From contig JAKLKB010000001.1 in the NCBI GenBank assembly GCA_023150835.1, positions 117,134-181,133 of the forward strand: a stretch of 64,000 nucleotides of DNA. Direction: 5' to 3'. Below are positions 31,938-42,542 of this stretch, in pieces. Origin of the DNA: Myxococcota bacterium. GTDB lineage: Bacteria; Myxococcota_C; UBA6777. Numbering within the stretch: position 1 is the stretch's first letter; every line of letters begins with the position of its first letter. The notes below the pieces were generated by a model. That model was not told the origin of the DNA. It saw only the letters and a program-made list of their open reading frames with translations, and made no database searches. Position numbers and translations under genes: made by a program.

Positions 31938-33914
31938 ATGAAAGAATGGTTGTTACAATTCACCACAAACTCGGGCCTGACCTTGGCTTGGCCGGACCGT
32001 TTTTTTTGGGTGGCGTTGTTTGATATCCTCCTTGTGTACTACTTGCTGTATCGGGGCCTTTTGCTGCTGAAAGGCACAAAAGCGGTTCGGATGTTGCTTG
32101 GCCTGCTGTTGGTGGTCGCGTCCTACTTTGTCTCCCGCCAGTTCGGGATGCAGACCTTTTCTTTCATCCTCGATCAATTCTTTAACTCGTTTATCTTGGT
32201 GATCTTGATCATCTTCCAAGACGATCTGCGCCGAGGTCTGAGCCGTGTGGGAATTAACCCCTTTCAACGAGGAGCTCGCCTTTCCGAAGAAGAGATGGCC
32301 GGGCTCGATGAGATGGTCAAAGCGGTCAACGTCCTCTCGACCAAAAAAGTCGGGGCCTTGATCGTGATCGAACGCGCTGCGGATATCCGCGATCACGTCC
32401 AAGAAGGAACCCCGATCGATGCGGTGATCTCCGAAGAATTGTTATTTAGCCTGTTTCTTCCGTATTCTCCGCTGCATGACGGCGCAGCGGTGCTTCATCA
32501 GGGCCGAATCGTGCGCGCTGGTTGCTTTTTGCCTCTCACGCAAAATCCCGAGATCTCTAAACACCTCGGCACGCGACATCGCGCCGCCATCGGCCTCACC
32601 GAATCTACCGATGCTTTGGTGGTCGTCGTCTCCGAAACTGACGGAAAGATATCTCTTTGCCGCGACGGAAAGATCTCCCGAGGTCTCGATCCTTCGGCTC
32701 TTTACAACGAAGTTCTTGCTGCTCTTTGGCCTCGTGCTCCCCAACTCCTCGAACAAAAATCGCTTTCTCCTGAAGCCAAAGCCGCCGAGAAAAAGCCTGC
32801 CGAGAAAAAATCGGCGGACAAAAAGCCCGCTGATCCGCCAAAGATCCCCATCACCACTCGCGTTGAACCCTTCAAAGATGTCGAGACGCAAAGCGCCTTG
32901 CCCACAACTCCCCCGACCGCTTCGGCCCCCAACCCCAACAACAGCAACACCCGCCTCAAGCCCTTTAAGCCCAAGCAAGAGACCAAAAAGTCTTTTCAAA
33001 GCGAGATCCGCACCACCACCAGCGATAGCGGTAAACACACCGATACGCGGTTGAAGCCGTTGATGATCACCGAAACCGTCTGGAACGCTCGCAACGAAGA
33101 CGAAAAAGACTCGAATCTTGATGCCTCTCGTCTCGATGAGCCTAAGCGATCAACCGAAAGCCCCGTCCCTCGCCAAGAAGACCGTAGCTCGGACAAGTCC
33201 GATCGAGCCTCCGACCCGTCCAAGCCGACTCCGCCCCAGCAAGCCAGCGAACCCCCCAAACCAGCCGCTCCCAAGCAGATCGTTGTGAAGCGCATCGATA
33301 TGGAGGACGCCATCGACGGCGAAGACCGCATCGACTTTAACGCCCCCACCAAGGAATCCCCAAAAACAGCACAGCCCTCCGCGCCCGAACCCGCAAAAGA
33401 TCCCGCAAAAGCACAACAGAACGAAAAACCCCCGCCAAAACACTCGGGTTCCTTCTCTTCATTTAAAGAACCCTCCAAATCCTTTGTCAACCGCCCTACG
33501 GAGGAATCGAAACCGTTCAAAACCACCGATTCTTCCGCTCCTTCGGCGCAAGAGCCGAAGAACGCAAAAGAAGCGCAAGAGCCGAAGAACGCAAAAGAAG
33601 CGCAGCCCTCTGCTCCACCTGTCACTGAATCAAAGTCCCCAAACACAACCGATGCCCCGACTCCCACCCCACAGACGATAATCTCGAAGGGAACGCGATC
33701 AGAACAGCAAAGGTCTTCGGAAGCACCCGATCTGTCGAATGTTCCAACGGTGATGCTGGGCAAGATCCCACAAACGGTGGACAGCGATCCCGAATTCGAC
33801 CACGATCTGCCTCGCTCGCCTTATTCTTCGGCGATCTTGCCCAACCCAAGGGCCGCAAATACGCCTGTCCCTTCAGGAGAAAAAGCGCCGCCTGACCCGG
33901 ATGCTTCGGCCTGA
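31938..33914 (+). CDS. cdaA: Diadenylate cyclase (DisA_N/CdaA type) with very long low-complexity C-terminus
   Basis: 3-TM N-terminus; PYSPLHDGAAVLHQGRIVRAGCFLPLT...GTRHRAAIGLTESTDALVVVVSE; about 380-aa Pro/Lys/Ser-rich tail. Confidence 0.94.
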   Translation: MKEWLLQFTTNSGLTLAWPDRFFWVALFDILLVYYLLYRGLLLLKGTKAVRMLLGLLLVVASYFVSRQFGMQTFSFILDQFFNSFILVILIIFQDDLRRGLSRVGINPFQRGARLSEEEMAGLDEMVKAVNVLSTKKVGALIVIERAADIRDHVQEGTPIDAVISEELLFSLFLPYSPLHDGAAVLHQGRIVRAGCFLPLTQNPEISKHLGTRHRAAIGLTESTDALVVVVSETDGKISLCRDGKISRGLDPSALYNEVLAALWPRAPQLLEQKSLSPEAKAAEKKPAEKKSADKKPADPPKIPITTRVEPFKDVETQSALPTTPPTASAPNPNNSNTRLKPFKPKQETKKSFQSEIRTTTSDSGKHTDTRLKPLMITETVWNARNEDEKDSNLDASRLDEPKRSTESPVPRQEDRSSDKSDRASDPSKPTPPQQASEPPKPAAPKQIVVKRIDMEDAIDGEDRIDFNAPTKESPKTAQPSAPEPAKDPAKAQQNEKPPPKHSGSFSSFKEPSKSFVNRPTEESKPFKTTDSSAPSAQEPKNAKEAQEPKNAKEAQPSAPPVTESKSPNTTDAPTPTPQTIISKGTRSEQQRSSEAPDLSNVPTVMLGKIPQTVDSDPEFDHDLPRSPYSSAILPNPRAANTPVPSGEKAPPDPDASA

Positions 33915-33932
33915 GATCTCGGAGGTTTTTGG

Positions 33933-35087
33933 ATGTTGTCTTGGTTGCGCGCTGCGTTGTTTGAGAATCTTGGACTCAAACTGTTTGCGTTCTTTTTGTC
34001 GGTGGTTTTGTTTCGCTACGTCAAAGGCGAGCAAGACCGCGTTTCGACAGTCGAAGTCAAAGTGCTCTATAAGCTGCCTAAGAATCTGGTGATGGTCTCC
34101 GAAGCAGTCTCCATCCTCAAGGTGACGCTGCGTGGACCCGAAACCAAGCTGCGTGGTGTCGATGCCCACTCGCTGTCCTACACCTTCCAATTGAAGAATG
34201 TTTCGCCCGGTCCCACACAATACCAGCTTTATGTCGAACAGTTGCGCCCGCTGTTTCCTCCCGAAGTCCAAGTCATCCGTTTAAGTCCGTCCATCCTGAA
34301 CTTTGAACTGGACAAAGTCGCCAAAAGCACGCTCCCTGTGCGCGTGCAGATCCAAGGCATCATGCCGCTCGGCTACAAGCTGTTGCCTCCTGTGAATGCC
34401 TTTCCCCTTGAAGTCCCGATCGAAGGCCCCGATAGCATTGTCAAAACGATTCGCCATGTCCCGACTCGTCCCCTCGATATCTCTGGGATCACCCAAGATA
34501 CCGTGCGCGAGCTTTTGCTCGAAACCCCCGGACGTTATGTGCAGTTTTTGGGAGTTCCCAAAGTGCGCGTCAAACTCCGCGTTCATCGGGTCTTGGATAA
34601 AAAAAGGTTCGCTCGGCTGCCGATCAAGCTTCTCGGATTTCCTGTCCCTGCGCAAACACAAGTCTCTCTCTCGCAAGAAACTGCGGATGTAACGTTGTTT
34701 GGCCCGCTCTCCCAACTTCATCCCCTCCAAGCCAAAGATGTGATCGTCGAAGCCGATGCCACTCCATTCTCCACCAAAGGTGCAGGCACCTACGATGTGC
34801 CCTTGCGCGTGCGCTTTGCGGCTCCTGATCTGAAAGTCGTCTCTCCTCCCACTCCCACAACAGTTCAAATCACCGTCAAGATCTCGGCTGCTCCTCCCGC
34901 TCCCCATGCCCCCCCTCAAAGAAGAGAAGAGGCCCCCCCAGAACGTCGCGCAGAACCGACAAAGACCCGCAAAAAGCCGAAAACCCGCAAAAAGCCGAAA
35001 ACCCGCAAAAAGCCGAAAACCCGCAAAAAATTGCCCCCATCCGATGGGAAAAGTGCAAAGAGCGAAGACAAAGAAGACAACGAATAG
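33933..35087 (+). CDS. cdaR: YbbR/CdaR-like domain protein with KTRKKP repeat tail
   Basis: N-terminal TM ENLGLKLFAFFLSVVLFRYVKGEQ; position between cdaA and glmM. Confidence 0.85.
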   Translation: MLSWLRAALFENLGLKLFAFFLSVVLFRYVKGEQDRVSTVEVKVLYKLPKNLVMVSEAVSILKVTLRGPETKLRGVDAHSLSYTFQLKNVSPGPTQYQLYVEQLRPLFPPEVQVIRLSPSILNFELDKVAKSTLPVRVQIQGIMPLGYKLLPPVNAFPLEVPIEGPDSIVKTIRHVPTRPLDISGITQDTVRELLLETPGRYVQFLGVPKVRVKLRVHRVLDKKRFARLPIKLLGFPVPAQTQVSLSQETADVTLFGPLSQLHPLQAKDVIVEADATPFSTKGAGTYDVPLRVRFAAPDLKVVSPPTPTTVQITVKISAAPPAPHAPPQRREEAPPERRAEPTKTRKKPKTRKKPKTRKKPKTRKKLPPSDGKSAKSEDKEDNE

Positions 35088-35106
35088 CACGAAGGAAGAC
35101 AGCGAG

Positions 35107-36474
35107 ATGGGCGCACAAAAGCAATTTTTTGGAACGGATGGTATTCGAGGTGTCGTGAATCAGCCACCGATGACAACGACGATAGCGCATGCTGCGGGAG
35201 TTGCGTTGGTCGAGTGGTTGCGGTCGTGCAAGGCTCCGTTGCGGGTGGTGATCGGTCGAGATACCCGTCGTTCGGGGCCGATGCTTGAAGCTGCATTTGC
35301 CGCAGGAGCCGCTGCGATGGGGGCGGAGATCTCGTTGGTTGGAGTTTTGCCAACGCCTGCCGTAGCGTGGTTGACGTGCGCCGAAGGCGCAGGGGCCGGG
35401 GTGATGATCTCGGCTTCACACAATCCTTATCAAGACAATGGGATCAAGATCTTCGATGCACAGGGGCACAAGCTCTCTGATGAAGCCGAGATCCGCCTTG
35501 AATCCGCGATGCAGCGCGTGTTGACGGGGGAGATGATCTTTCCAAACGCCGAATCCATCGGAGAAATCCGCGCCGAGCAAGGAGCTTCGGAGCGTTTTGT
35601 GACACATCTGCGATCGGCATGGACGCTTGGTCGTCGATTGAGCGGGGTGCGCGTGGTGGTCGATGCGGCCAATGGAGCGGCCTTTTGGGTTGGACCTGCT
35701 TTGTTTGAGGCTCTTGGAGCTGAGGTGGTCGCACTACATGATCAACCAAATGGGCGCAATATCAACGAGGGTTGTGGGTCACTTGCGCCGCACATCCTCC
35801 GAGACGCTGTGCGCTTGCATCGTGCGCAAGTCGGTCTGGCGCTAGACGGAGACGCAGACCGTTTGATCGTCGTGGATGAAACAGGGGCCGTTTTGGATGG
35901 CGATCATCTGATGATGATGGCGGCGATCCATCTTTCGCGGCGCGGTGCTTTGGGCGGAGAGGTCTTGGTCACGACGGTGATGAGCAATCTCGGTCTCGAA
36001 CGTGCGCTGAAAAAACACGGTATCCGTATGGAACGCACTCCCGTTGGGGATCGCTACGTCAGCGAACGGATGCGCGCTTTGGGCGCAACGCTCGGCGGAG
36101 AACAATCGGGGCATCTGATCTTTTCGGAGTATTCGACTACAGGAGACGGGCTGCTTGCTGCTCTTCAGATCCTTGCGTTGATGATCTCCGAAGATCGGCC
36201 TCTTTCGTCTCTTGCCGCAGAACTTGAGCCGTTCCCTCAGATCTTGCGAAACTTTCCTGTGCGCGAGAAACGACCTTGGCAAGATATCCCTGCTTTGCGC
36301 CTTGCTGTCGCTTCCGCAGAAGCCGAACTCGGCGCAGAGGGGCGGGTCTTGATCCGCTACTCAGGCACAGAAAACAAGCTGCGGATCATGGTCGAAGGCC
36401 CGTCGTGGGACTTGATCGAACGCCTCGTCGACAAACTCCAACAAGCTTTCGAAACCGAACTGGGCCTCGCTTAG
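35107..36474 (+). CDS. glmM: Phosphoglucosamine mutase
   Basis: [12 protein letters not shown]...[19 protein letters not shown]...[15 protein letters not shown]...[16 protein letters not shown]. Confidence 0.97.
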   Translation: MGAQKQFFGTDGIRGVVNQPPMTTTIAHAAGVALVEWLRSCKAPLRVVIGRDTRRSGPMLEAAFAAGAAAMGAEISLVGVLPTPAVAWLTCAEGAGAGVMISASHNPYQDNGIKIFDAQGHKLSDEAEIRLESAMQRVLTGEMIFPNAESIGEIRAEQGASERFVTHLRSAWTLGRRLSGVRVVVDAANGAAFWVGPALFEALGAEVVALHDQPNGRNINEGCGSLAPHILRDAVRLHRAQVGLALDGDADRLIVVDETGAVLDGDHLMMMAAIHLSRRGALGGEVLVTTVMSNLGLERALKKHGIRMERTPVGDRYVSERMRALGATLGGEQSGHLIFSEYSTTGDGLLAALQILALMISEDRPLSSLAAELEPFPQILRNFPVREKRPWQDIPALRLAVASAEAELGAEGRVLIRYSGTENKLRIMVEGPSWDLIERLVDKLQQAFETELGLA

Positions 36475-36544
36475 AGAAGTCGAGCTACAAAAACAAGTTC
36501 TGTGTATTTTTCTCAAACCACAAAAACAAGGGCATTCTCCGATC

Positions 36545-37387
36545 ATGCGGGCTTATCTGGATCTTTTGACGCATCTGCTTGAGCGCGGTGAAGACCGCGA
36601 AGATCGAACGGGTGTTGGAACTCGCGGTGTCTTCGGTTATCAGATGCGCTTTGACCTTGCACGAGGCTTTCCTTTGCTCACCACCAAAAAGCTGTTTGTG
36701 CGCGGTATCATTGCAGAGTTGCTGTGGTTTTTGCGCGGAGATACCGATGCTTCGTGGTTGCAAGCGCAAGGTGTTCGGATCTGGGATCCTTGGGCCACCG
36801 CCGAAGAATGTGCGCGATTTGGTCGGGATGCTGGAGATCTTGGCCCGATCTATGGCCACCAATGGCGAAACTTTGGTGCCACTCTCCAGCCCGACGGTCG
36901 TTACGCATCGGATGGTATCGATCAGATCCTTCGGGTGATCGAGGAGATCCGACGCTCGCCTTCTTCGCGCCGTTTGATCGTCTCGGCGTGGAATCCCCGT
37001 GAAGTCGATCAAGTGACGCTGCCCCCTTGCCATACGCTGTTTCAATTCTATGTCAGCCGTAGTCGTCTGAGCTGTCAGTTGTACCAACGCTCCGCCGATG
37101 TTTTTTTGGGGGTTCCCTTCAATATCGCCAGTTATGCGCTGTTGACGATGTTGATCGCGCAATGTTGCGATCTGACTGCGGGTGAATTGGTTCACACCTT
37201 CGGGGATGTTCATCTCTACCGCAACCATCTCGATCTCGCTCGTCTCCAATGTTCTCGTGTGCCTCGTGTTTTGCCCACCCTGCATATCAACCCACAAAAA
37301 CACGATATCTTGTCTTTTGTCCCCGAAGACTTTCGCATCGAAGGCTACGATCCTCACCCTCATATCGCCGCAGAAGTCGCTGTTTGA
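36545..37387 (+). CDS. thyA: Thymidylate synthase
   Basis: [51 protein letters not shown]. Confidence 0.98.
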   Translation: MRAYLDLLTHLLERGEDREDRTGVGTRGVFGYQMRFDLARGFPLLTTKKLFVRGIIAELLWFLRGDTDASWLQAQGVRIWDPWATAEECARFGRDAGDLGPIYGHQWRNFGATLQPDGRYASDGIDQILRVIEEIRRSPSSRRLIVSAWNPREVDQVTLPPCHTLFQFYVSRSRLSCQLYQRSADVFLGVPFNIASYALLTMLIAQCCDLTAGELVHTFGDVHLYRNHLDLARLQCSRVPRVLPTLHINPQKHDILSFVPEDFRIEGYDPHPHIAAEVAV

Positions 37388-37433
37388 CGACCATGACCGA
37401 CGAGCCGATCCCGTGAGTTGATCCCATACCCCC

Positions 37434-37538
37434 GCAGAGGTCGCTGTTTGATGACAAAGACCTACGAGCCGATCCCTCATACCCCCGCAGAGGTCGCTGT
37501 TTGATGACAAAGACCTACGAGCCGATCCCTCATACCCC
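37434..37538. repeat. 53-bp tandem duplication spanning thyA-end/folA-start sequence (2 near-identical units plus degenerate unit at about 37372)
   Basis: gcagaggtcgctgtttgatgacaaagacctacgagccgatccctcatacccc at 37434 and 37487. Confidence 0.92.
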
Positions 37539-38067
37539 CGATCCATCGCGTTTCCCATCCGAATCGATCTTGCCGCCGTTGGCTGTGATCGTCGCCATGA
37601 CCGTTGAGGGCGTGATCGGCTACTCAGGAGGTATGCCTTGGCACGAACCTGCCGATCTACGGTACTTTCGACAGCGAACCCTCGGCCATGCCATCTTGAT
37701 GGGCCGCGTCACCTACGAATCGATCGGACGGCCCTTGCCCGATCGGCGAAATCTGATCCTCTCTCAACGCTCCGACTTACACGCTCGTGGGTGCGAGGTC
37801 TTCGCAGATCTTGCAACGGCCCTCGTGGCCGCAAGAACCGAAGATCCATGCCCCGTCGTGATCGGTGGCGCGAAGCTCTACGCGGCAACTCTCCCGCTTG
37901 CTACACGCTTATACGTCACAGAGATCGGCTGCGCGGTACACGGAGACACATTCTTTCCACCGATCGAGGCTTCTTCTTGGTGCGAGATCGAATGCTTTGA
38001 GGCCCAAGGACAAGCCGGTCCCTTGCGCTTTTTGACTTTGGCGCGTACACATCCCGCACCATCCTGA
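37504..38067 (+). CDS. folA: Dihydrofolate reductase
   Basis: AVIVAMTVEGVIGYSGGMPWHEPADLRYFRQRTLGHAILMGRVTYESIGRPLPDRRNLILSQ. Confidence 0.95.
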   Translation: MTKTYEPIPHTPDPSRFPSESILPPLAVIVAMTVEGVIGYSGGMPWHEPADLRYFRQRTLGHAILMGRVTYESIGRPLPDRRNLILSQRSDLHARGCEVFADLATALVAARTEDPCPVVIGGAKLYAATLPLATRLYVTEIGCAVHGDTFFPPIEASSWCEIECFEAQGQAGPLRFLTLARTHPAPS

Positions 38068-38104
38068 TATCGTGCCTTCTTCTCCCACCGACAGCCCCGA
38101 GCGC

Positions 38105-40807
38105 ATGGAGGTTTTTGTGAATCCTCATTACCTTGAACGATTCTTTTCTCCCCGATCCATCGCCGTGATCGGCGCAAGCGAACGCGAGGGTTCCGTCGGA
38201 CGGCAGATCTTATCCAATCTGTTGCAAGCCCCCTTTCAAGGGGCGCTTTATCCTGTCAACCCACGATACAAACAAGTACTTGGCTTGCGTTGTGTCCCTG
38301 AACTCAAGGATATCGGTGCGCAAGTGGACTTGGTGATCGTGGTGACGCCCGCCAAGACCCTGCCAAGCTTGATACGCGCTTGTGGTGAACAGGAGATCCG
38401 CCACGCTTTGGTGATCTCCGCAGGCTTCAGCGAGACAGGCAGCGCTGGGCAACATCTCCAAACACAGATGCTCGAAGAAGCCCGTCGTGTGGGAGTGCGC
38501 TTGATGGGGCCCAACTGCCTTGGGATGATGCGCCCGATCCTCGGCTTGAATGCCACCTTTAGCAAAGGCATCGCAAAGGTCGGTCATCAGGCGCTGATCT
38601 CGCAATCTGGTGCGCTGTGTACCTCGATCTTGGATTGGGCCGAAGAACGGGACGTTGGATTCTCAACCGTTGTTTCGCTCGGTGACTTGGCCGATATCGG
38701 CTTTGGTGAAGTTCTTGAGTATGTGGCTTTGGATCCCGATACACATAGCATCTTGTTGTATATCGAAGGCGTGCGACATCCTCGGCGCTTTATGAGCGGT
38801 TTACGGATGGCTGCGCGTCTCAAACCTGTGATCGTGATCAAGGCAGGCCGTCATCAGCAAGGCGCACAAGCCGCACGTTCTCACACGGGTTCGCTCGTCG
38901 GGATGGATGATGTCTTTGATGCCGCATTGGAACGGGCAGGCGCTGTGCGCGTCTTTAGTATCGATCAGCTTTTTTCTACCGCGCAGCTTTTGGCCAGCGG
39001 CCACCGCGTCAAAGGTGGGCGACTGGCGATCCTCACCAACGGCGGTGGTCCCGGTGTGATGGTCGCCGATCGCGCCGTCGATCTCGGTGTGGCGTTGGCG
39101 TCATTGTCCCCCGAAACCATGCAAAAGCTCGATGCTGTGCTTCCTGCGCATTGGTCCCACAACAACCCCGTCGATATCTTGGGCGATGCAGCCCCCGAAG
39201 CCTATCGCGCCGCTGTCTCCGCTTGTATCCAAGACGAACAAGTCGATGGCCTCTTGGCGATGCTCTCTCCACAAGCCATGACCGCCCCTTTGGAAGCCGC
39301 TCAGGCTGTCATCGATGCCGTTGCCGATCAGAAAAAGCCCGTCTTGACAAGCTGGATGGGCGGGGTCCAAGTCGCCGATGCCCGTGCGCTCTTTGCTTCC
39401 CACCACATCCCGCACTTTTCAAGTCCAGAGACCGCCGTCGAAGCCTTTTCCTTTTTGGCCCGTTATCATCAAAACCAAGCCTCTCTTTTGCAAACGCCCG
39501 GGCCGCTCTCCGACGAACGCCCCCCCGATATCCAAGGCGCACGTCTGATCCTCGAAGGCGTCCTTGCTTCGGGGCGTACCCTGCTCAACCAACTGGAATC
39601 CAAAGCGCTGTTGCGTGCTTTTCACATCCCTACCGCCCATGCCATCGAAACCCACAGCGCCCACGAAGCCCTTGTCGCTGCCGAAACCCTCGGATTCCCC
39701 GTCGCCATGAAGATCCAGTCCAACGATATCTCCCACAAAACCGATGTGGGCGGCGTTCGACTCGGTATCCGCGACGCCCCCCAAGTCCGCAGCGCTTACG
39801 GTGAGATGATCTCCGAAGTCCAAACGCGCCGACCCAACGCCACGATCGCAGGGGTACTTGTCGAAAAAATGATATCTTCCCCCACCAGCCGCGAAGTCAT
39901 GGTCGGTGTCGTCCGCGATCAAGTCTTTGGACCCGCCATCAGCTTCGGTCTCGGCGGCGTCTACGTCGAAGTCTTGCGCGATCGCGCTATCGCTCTGCCC
40001 CCTCTCAACGCCTTTTTGATACAACGCATGATCCAACGCACCCGCGCTGCCAAACTCCTCGAACCTTTCCGCCACTTGCCCGCTGTCCACACCGCCGCTC
40101 TCGAAAATGTCCTCCTGCGCGTCTCCGAGATGGTCTGCGAACTCCCATGGATCGTCGAAATGGATATCAACCCCCTGCTCGTTGATGACAACGGAGCCGT
40201 CGCTCTCGACGCTCGGATCGCCATCGAACACCTTTCTTCTGCATCCCGTCCCTACGCCCACATGGCCCTCCATCCTTATCCCGCTCACCTCGTCTCCCAA
40301 TGGCAACTCTCCGATGGTACCGATGTGACGATCCGACCCATCCGCCCCGAAGATGCCCTGATCGAACTGGAATTCGTGCGCGGCCTCTCTCCCGCCTCCC
40401 GCTATTTCCGCTTCATGCACGCACTCCAAGATCTCAGCACCCAAGAACTTGTGCGCTTTACGCAACTCGATTATGACCGTGAGATCGCCTTGATCGCGGT
40501 GATCGAATCCCCAAGCGGAAAACCCCTAGAGATCGCCGTCGCTCGTTATGCCACCCTTGCTGACGGCAAAAACTGCGAATTCGCTGTCGTTGTCGCCGAC
40601 GCTTGGCAAGGAAAAGGTCTCGGTAGCCGCTTGATGCGCGAACTGATCCATGCCGCACGCCTTCGCGGTCTCTCCGAGATGTACGGCGATATCCTCTCCG
40701 AAAATCGCAGCATGATCGAACTCGTCCGATCCTTGGGCTTTTCCTGTCGCACTCACCCCGAAGATCCCACCCTCCAACGTGCAACACTTTCGCTGCTTGA
40801 CGATTAA
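38105..40807 (+). CDS. ADP-forming acetyl/acyl-CoA synthetase-like protein fused to C-terminal GNAT (Pat/YfiQ-like lysine acetyltransferase architecture)
   Basis: CoA-binding FFSPRSIAVIGASEREGSVG; ATP-grasp GFPVAMKIQSNDISHKTDVGGVRLGI; GNAT VVADAWQGKGLGSRLMRELIHAARLRGL. Confidence 0.92.
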   Translation: MEVFVNPHYLERFFSPRSIAVIGASEREGSVGRQILSNLLQAPFQGALYPVNPRYKQVLGLRCVPELKDIGAQVDLVIVVTPAKTLPSLIRACGEQEIRHALVISAGFSETGSAGQHLQTQMLEEARRVGVRLMGPNCLGMMRPILGLNATFSKGIAKVGHQALISQSGALCTSILDWAEERDVGFSTVVSLGDLADIGFGEVLEYVALDPDTHSILLYIEGVRHPRRFMSGLRMAARLKPVIVIKAGRHQQGAQAARSHTGSLVGMDDVFDAALERAGAVRVFSIDQLFSTAQLLASGHRVKGGRLAILTNGGGPGVMVADRAVDLGVALASLSPETMQKLDAVLPAHWSHNNPVDILGDAAPEAYRAAVSACIQDEQVDGLLAMLSPQAMTAPLEAAQAVIDAVADQKKPVLTSWMGGVQVADARALFASHHIPHFSSPETAVEAFSFLARYHQNQASLLQTPGPLSDERPPDIQGARLILEGVLASGRTLLNQLESKALLRAFHIPTAHAIETHSAHEALVAAETLGFPVAMKIQSNDISHKTDVGGVRLGIRDAPQVRSAYGEMISEVQTRRPNATIAGVLVEKMISSPTSREVMVGVVRDQVFGPAISFGLGGVYVEVLRDRAIALPPLNAFLIQRMIQRTRAAKLLEPFRHLPAVHTAALENVLLRVSEMVCELPWIVEMDINPLLVDDNGAVALDARIAIEHLSSASRPYAHMALHPYPAHLVSQWQLSDGTDVTIRPIRPEDALIELEFVRGLSPASRYFRFMHALQDLSTQELVRFTQLDYDREIALIAVIESPSGKPLEIAVARYATLADGKNCEFAVVVADAWQGKGLGSRLMRELIHAARLRGLSEMYGDILSENRSMIELVRSLGFSCRTHPEDPTLQRATLSLLDD

Positions 40808-40857
40808 CCCCACCAAAGAAGAGTCCACGGAAAACACAGAAGGCACGGAAAACACGG

Positions 40858-41047
40858 TCGAAGGGGTCGAAGAGGTCGAAGAGGTCGAAGAGGCCGAAGA
40901 GGTCGAAGAGGTCGAAGAGGTCGAAGAGGTCGAAGAGGTCGAAGAGGCCGAAGAGGTCGAAGAGGTCGAAGAGGTCGAAGAGGCCGAAGGGGTCGAAGAG
41001 GTCGAAGAGGTCGAAGAGGTCGAAGAGGTCGAAGAGGTCGAAGAGGT
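40858..41047. repeat. 9-bp tandem repeat array (gaagaggtc), about 20 units
   Basis: Directly visible gtcgaagag/gccgaagag array. Confidence 0.95.
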
Positions 41048-41070
41048 AGGCACGCAAAGGAGTATCGGAG

Positions 41071-42405
41071 ATGTGGGGATGGATGGCTATGCAAGATCCG
41101 TTGGCGCAGCAGCGGGAGTTTTTGCCGGTGATGCGATCGATCTTTGAGTACTTTGGGGTGGGAGGGCTGTCGCGGTTTTTGTTGCAGTTGTTGACGTTGG
41201 TGTTTGCGCTGTTGATGGCGTGGTTGGTCGATCTGTTTTCGCGGCGTTGGTTGGTGCGAGGGATTCATGCTGTGGTCAAACGCACCGAGACCAAGTGGGA
41301 TGATGCGTTGATGGAGCATCACGTCTTTGAGCGGCTATCGCATCTTGCGCCAGCGTTGGTGCTTTGGGGGGCCTCTCAAGTGATCTTTCCTTCGGGAACA
41401 TGGGGAAGATCGCTGCTTCAACATGTGGCGGTGTCGATCATTATTCTCGTGGTGGTGTGGGCGCTCGAAGGGGCGGTCGATGCGTTTTTGGGGATCTTTC
41501 GGGCGATGGAAGGGATGCGCTACAAGCCGCTCGAAAGCTATGGGCAAGTGATCAAGCTGTTGTTGGGGACTGTGGCCGCCGTGTTGATCGTGGCGGAGTT
41601 TTTGGAGCGTTCGCCTTGGGCCTTGCTTGGGGGGTTGGGAGCGTTTACAGCGGTGCTGATCTTGGTGTTTCGCGATAGCATCCTCGGCTTTGTGGCAAGC
41701 GTGCAGATCAGCACGCTCGATCTGGTCCGAGAAGGCGATTGGATCGAGATGCCCAAGTACGAAGCCGACGGCAGTGTGATCCGCTTTTCCTTGACCACCG
41801 TTCACGTCCAAAACTGGGACAAGACCATCACCACCATCCCCACGTATGCCCTTACTGCCGAGTCTTTCAAAAACTGGCGCGGGATGTTTGACTCGGGGGT
41901 CCGCCGTATCAAACGCGCCGTATCGATCGATATCAACAGCATCCGTTTTCTCGATGAGGCGCTGCTTGCAGATCTTCAAAAGATCCAACTCTTGCAGCCT
42001 TACCTCGACAAACGCCTTGCCGAGATCAGCCGTTGGAATGCCGAACATCACATCGAATCAAACTCGCCAGCCAATGGCCGACGCCTGACCAATGTCGGGA
42101 CATTTCGCGCTTACCTCGAAGCCTACATGGAGCAACACCCCAAGATCGATACCCAGATGACCTTTTTGATCCGCCAAATGCCTCCCTCCGCAAATGGCCT
42201 TCCCATCGAGATCTATGTCTTTACCCGCGAGCAAAGCTGGGTTCCCTACGAGAAACTGATCGCCGATATCTTTGACCATCTTTTCGCCATCCTTCCGCTG
42301 TTCGATCTGCGCGCCTTTCAAGCCCCAAACGGAGCCGATGTTCGCGCTCTGCTCCATCCGCCTGCCCCTCCCGCTCCCCGCCTTCTTCTCGATGAAGATC
42401 TCTGA
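41071..42405 (+). CDS. MscS-family mechanosensitive ion channel
   Basis: N-terminal TMs; FVASVQISTLDLVREGDWIEMPKYEADGSVIRFSLTTVHVQNWDKTITTIPTYAL. Confidence 0.93.
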   Translation: MWGWMAMQDPLAQQREFLPVMRSIFEYFGVGGLSRFLLQLLTLVFALLMAWLVDLFSRRWLVRGIHAVVKRTETKWDDALMEHHVFERLSHLAPALVLWGASQVIFPSGTWGRSLLQHVAVSIIILVVVWALEGAVDAFLGIFRAMEGMRYKPLESYGQVIKLLLGTVAAVLIVAEFLERSPWALLGGLGAFTAVLILVFRDSILGFVASVQISTLDLVREGDWIEMPKYEADGSVIRFSLTTVHVQNWDKTITTIPTYALTAESFKNWRGMFDSGVRRIKRAVSIDINSIRFLDEALLADLQKIQLLQPYLDKRLAEISRWNAEHHIESNSPANGRRLTNVGTFRAYLEAYMEQHPKIDTQMTFLIRQMPPSANGLPIEIYVFTREQSWVPYEKLIADIFDHLFAILPLFDLRAFQAPNGADVRALLHPPAPPAPRLLLDEDL

Positions 42406-42447
42406 GTGAGCCTCCGCACGGGATAAATCTCGGCGGCTTCCTGGGTT

Positions 42448-42541
42448 ATACGATATCCGAGTGATGCACACAGCCAAGGAGAATACGTAGACGCCCGATT
42501 ACTGGGCATCCACAGGGGGCTAACACTCGGATACATCGTGT
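42448..42541 (+). repeat. Dispersed inverted-terminus element, copy E1 (truncated)
   Basis: ATACGATATCCGAGTG...GGGCATCCACAGGGGGCT; ends in inverted CACTCGGATAC. Confidence 0.8.
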
Positions 42542-42542
42542 C

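Noticed and set aside
39419-40465. 348-aa minus-strand ORF
   Set aside because: Antisense to the acyl-CoA synthetase/GNAT gene, which has clear domain motifs
40779-41147. 122-aa (VEE)n ORF as a protein gene
   Set aside because: Overlaps the GNAT gene end and is explained by the 9-bp repeat; no RBS support
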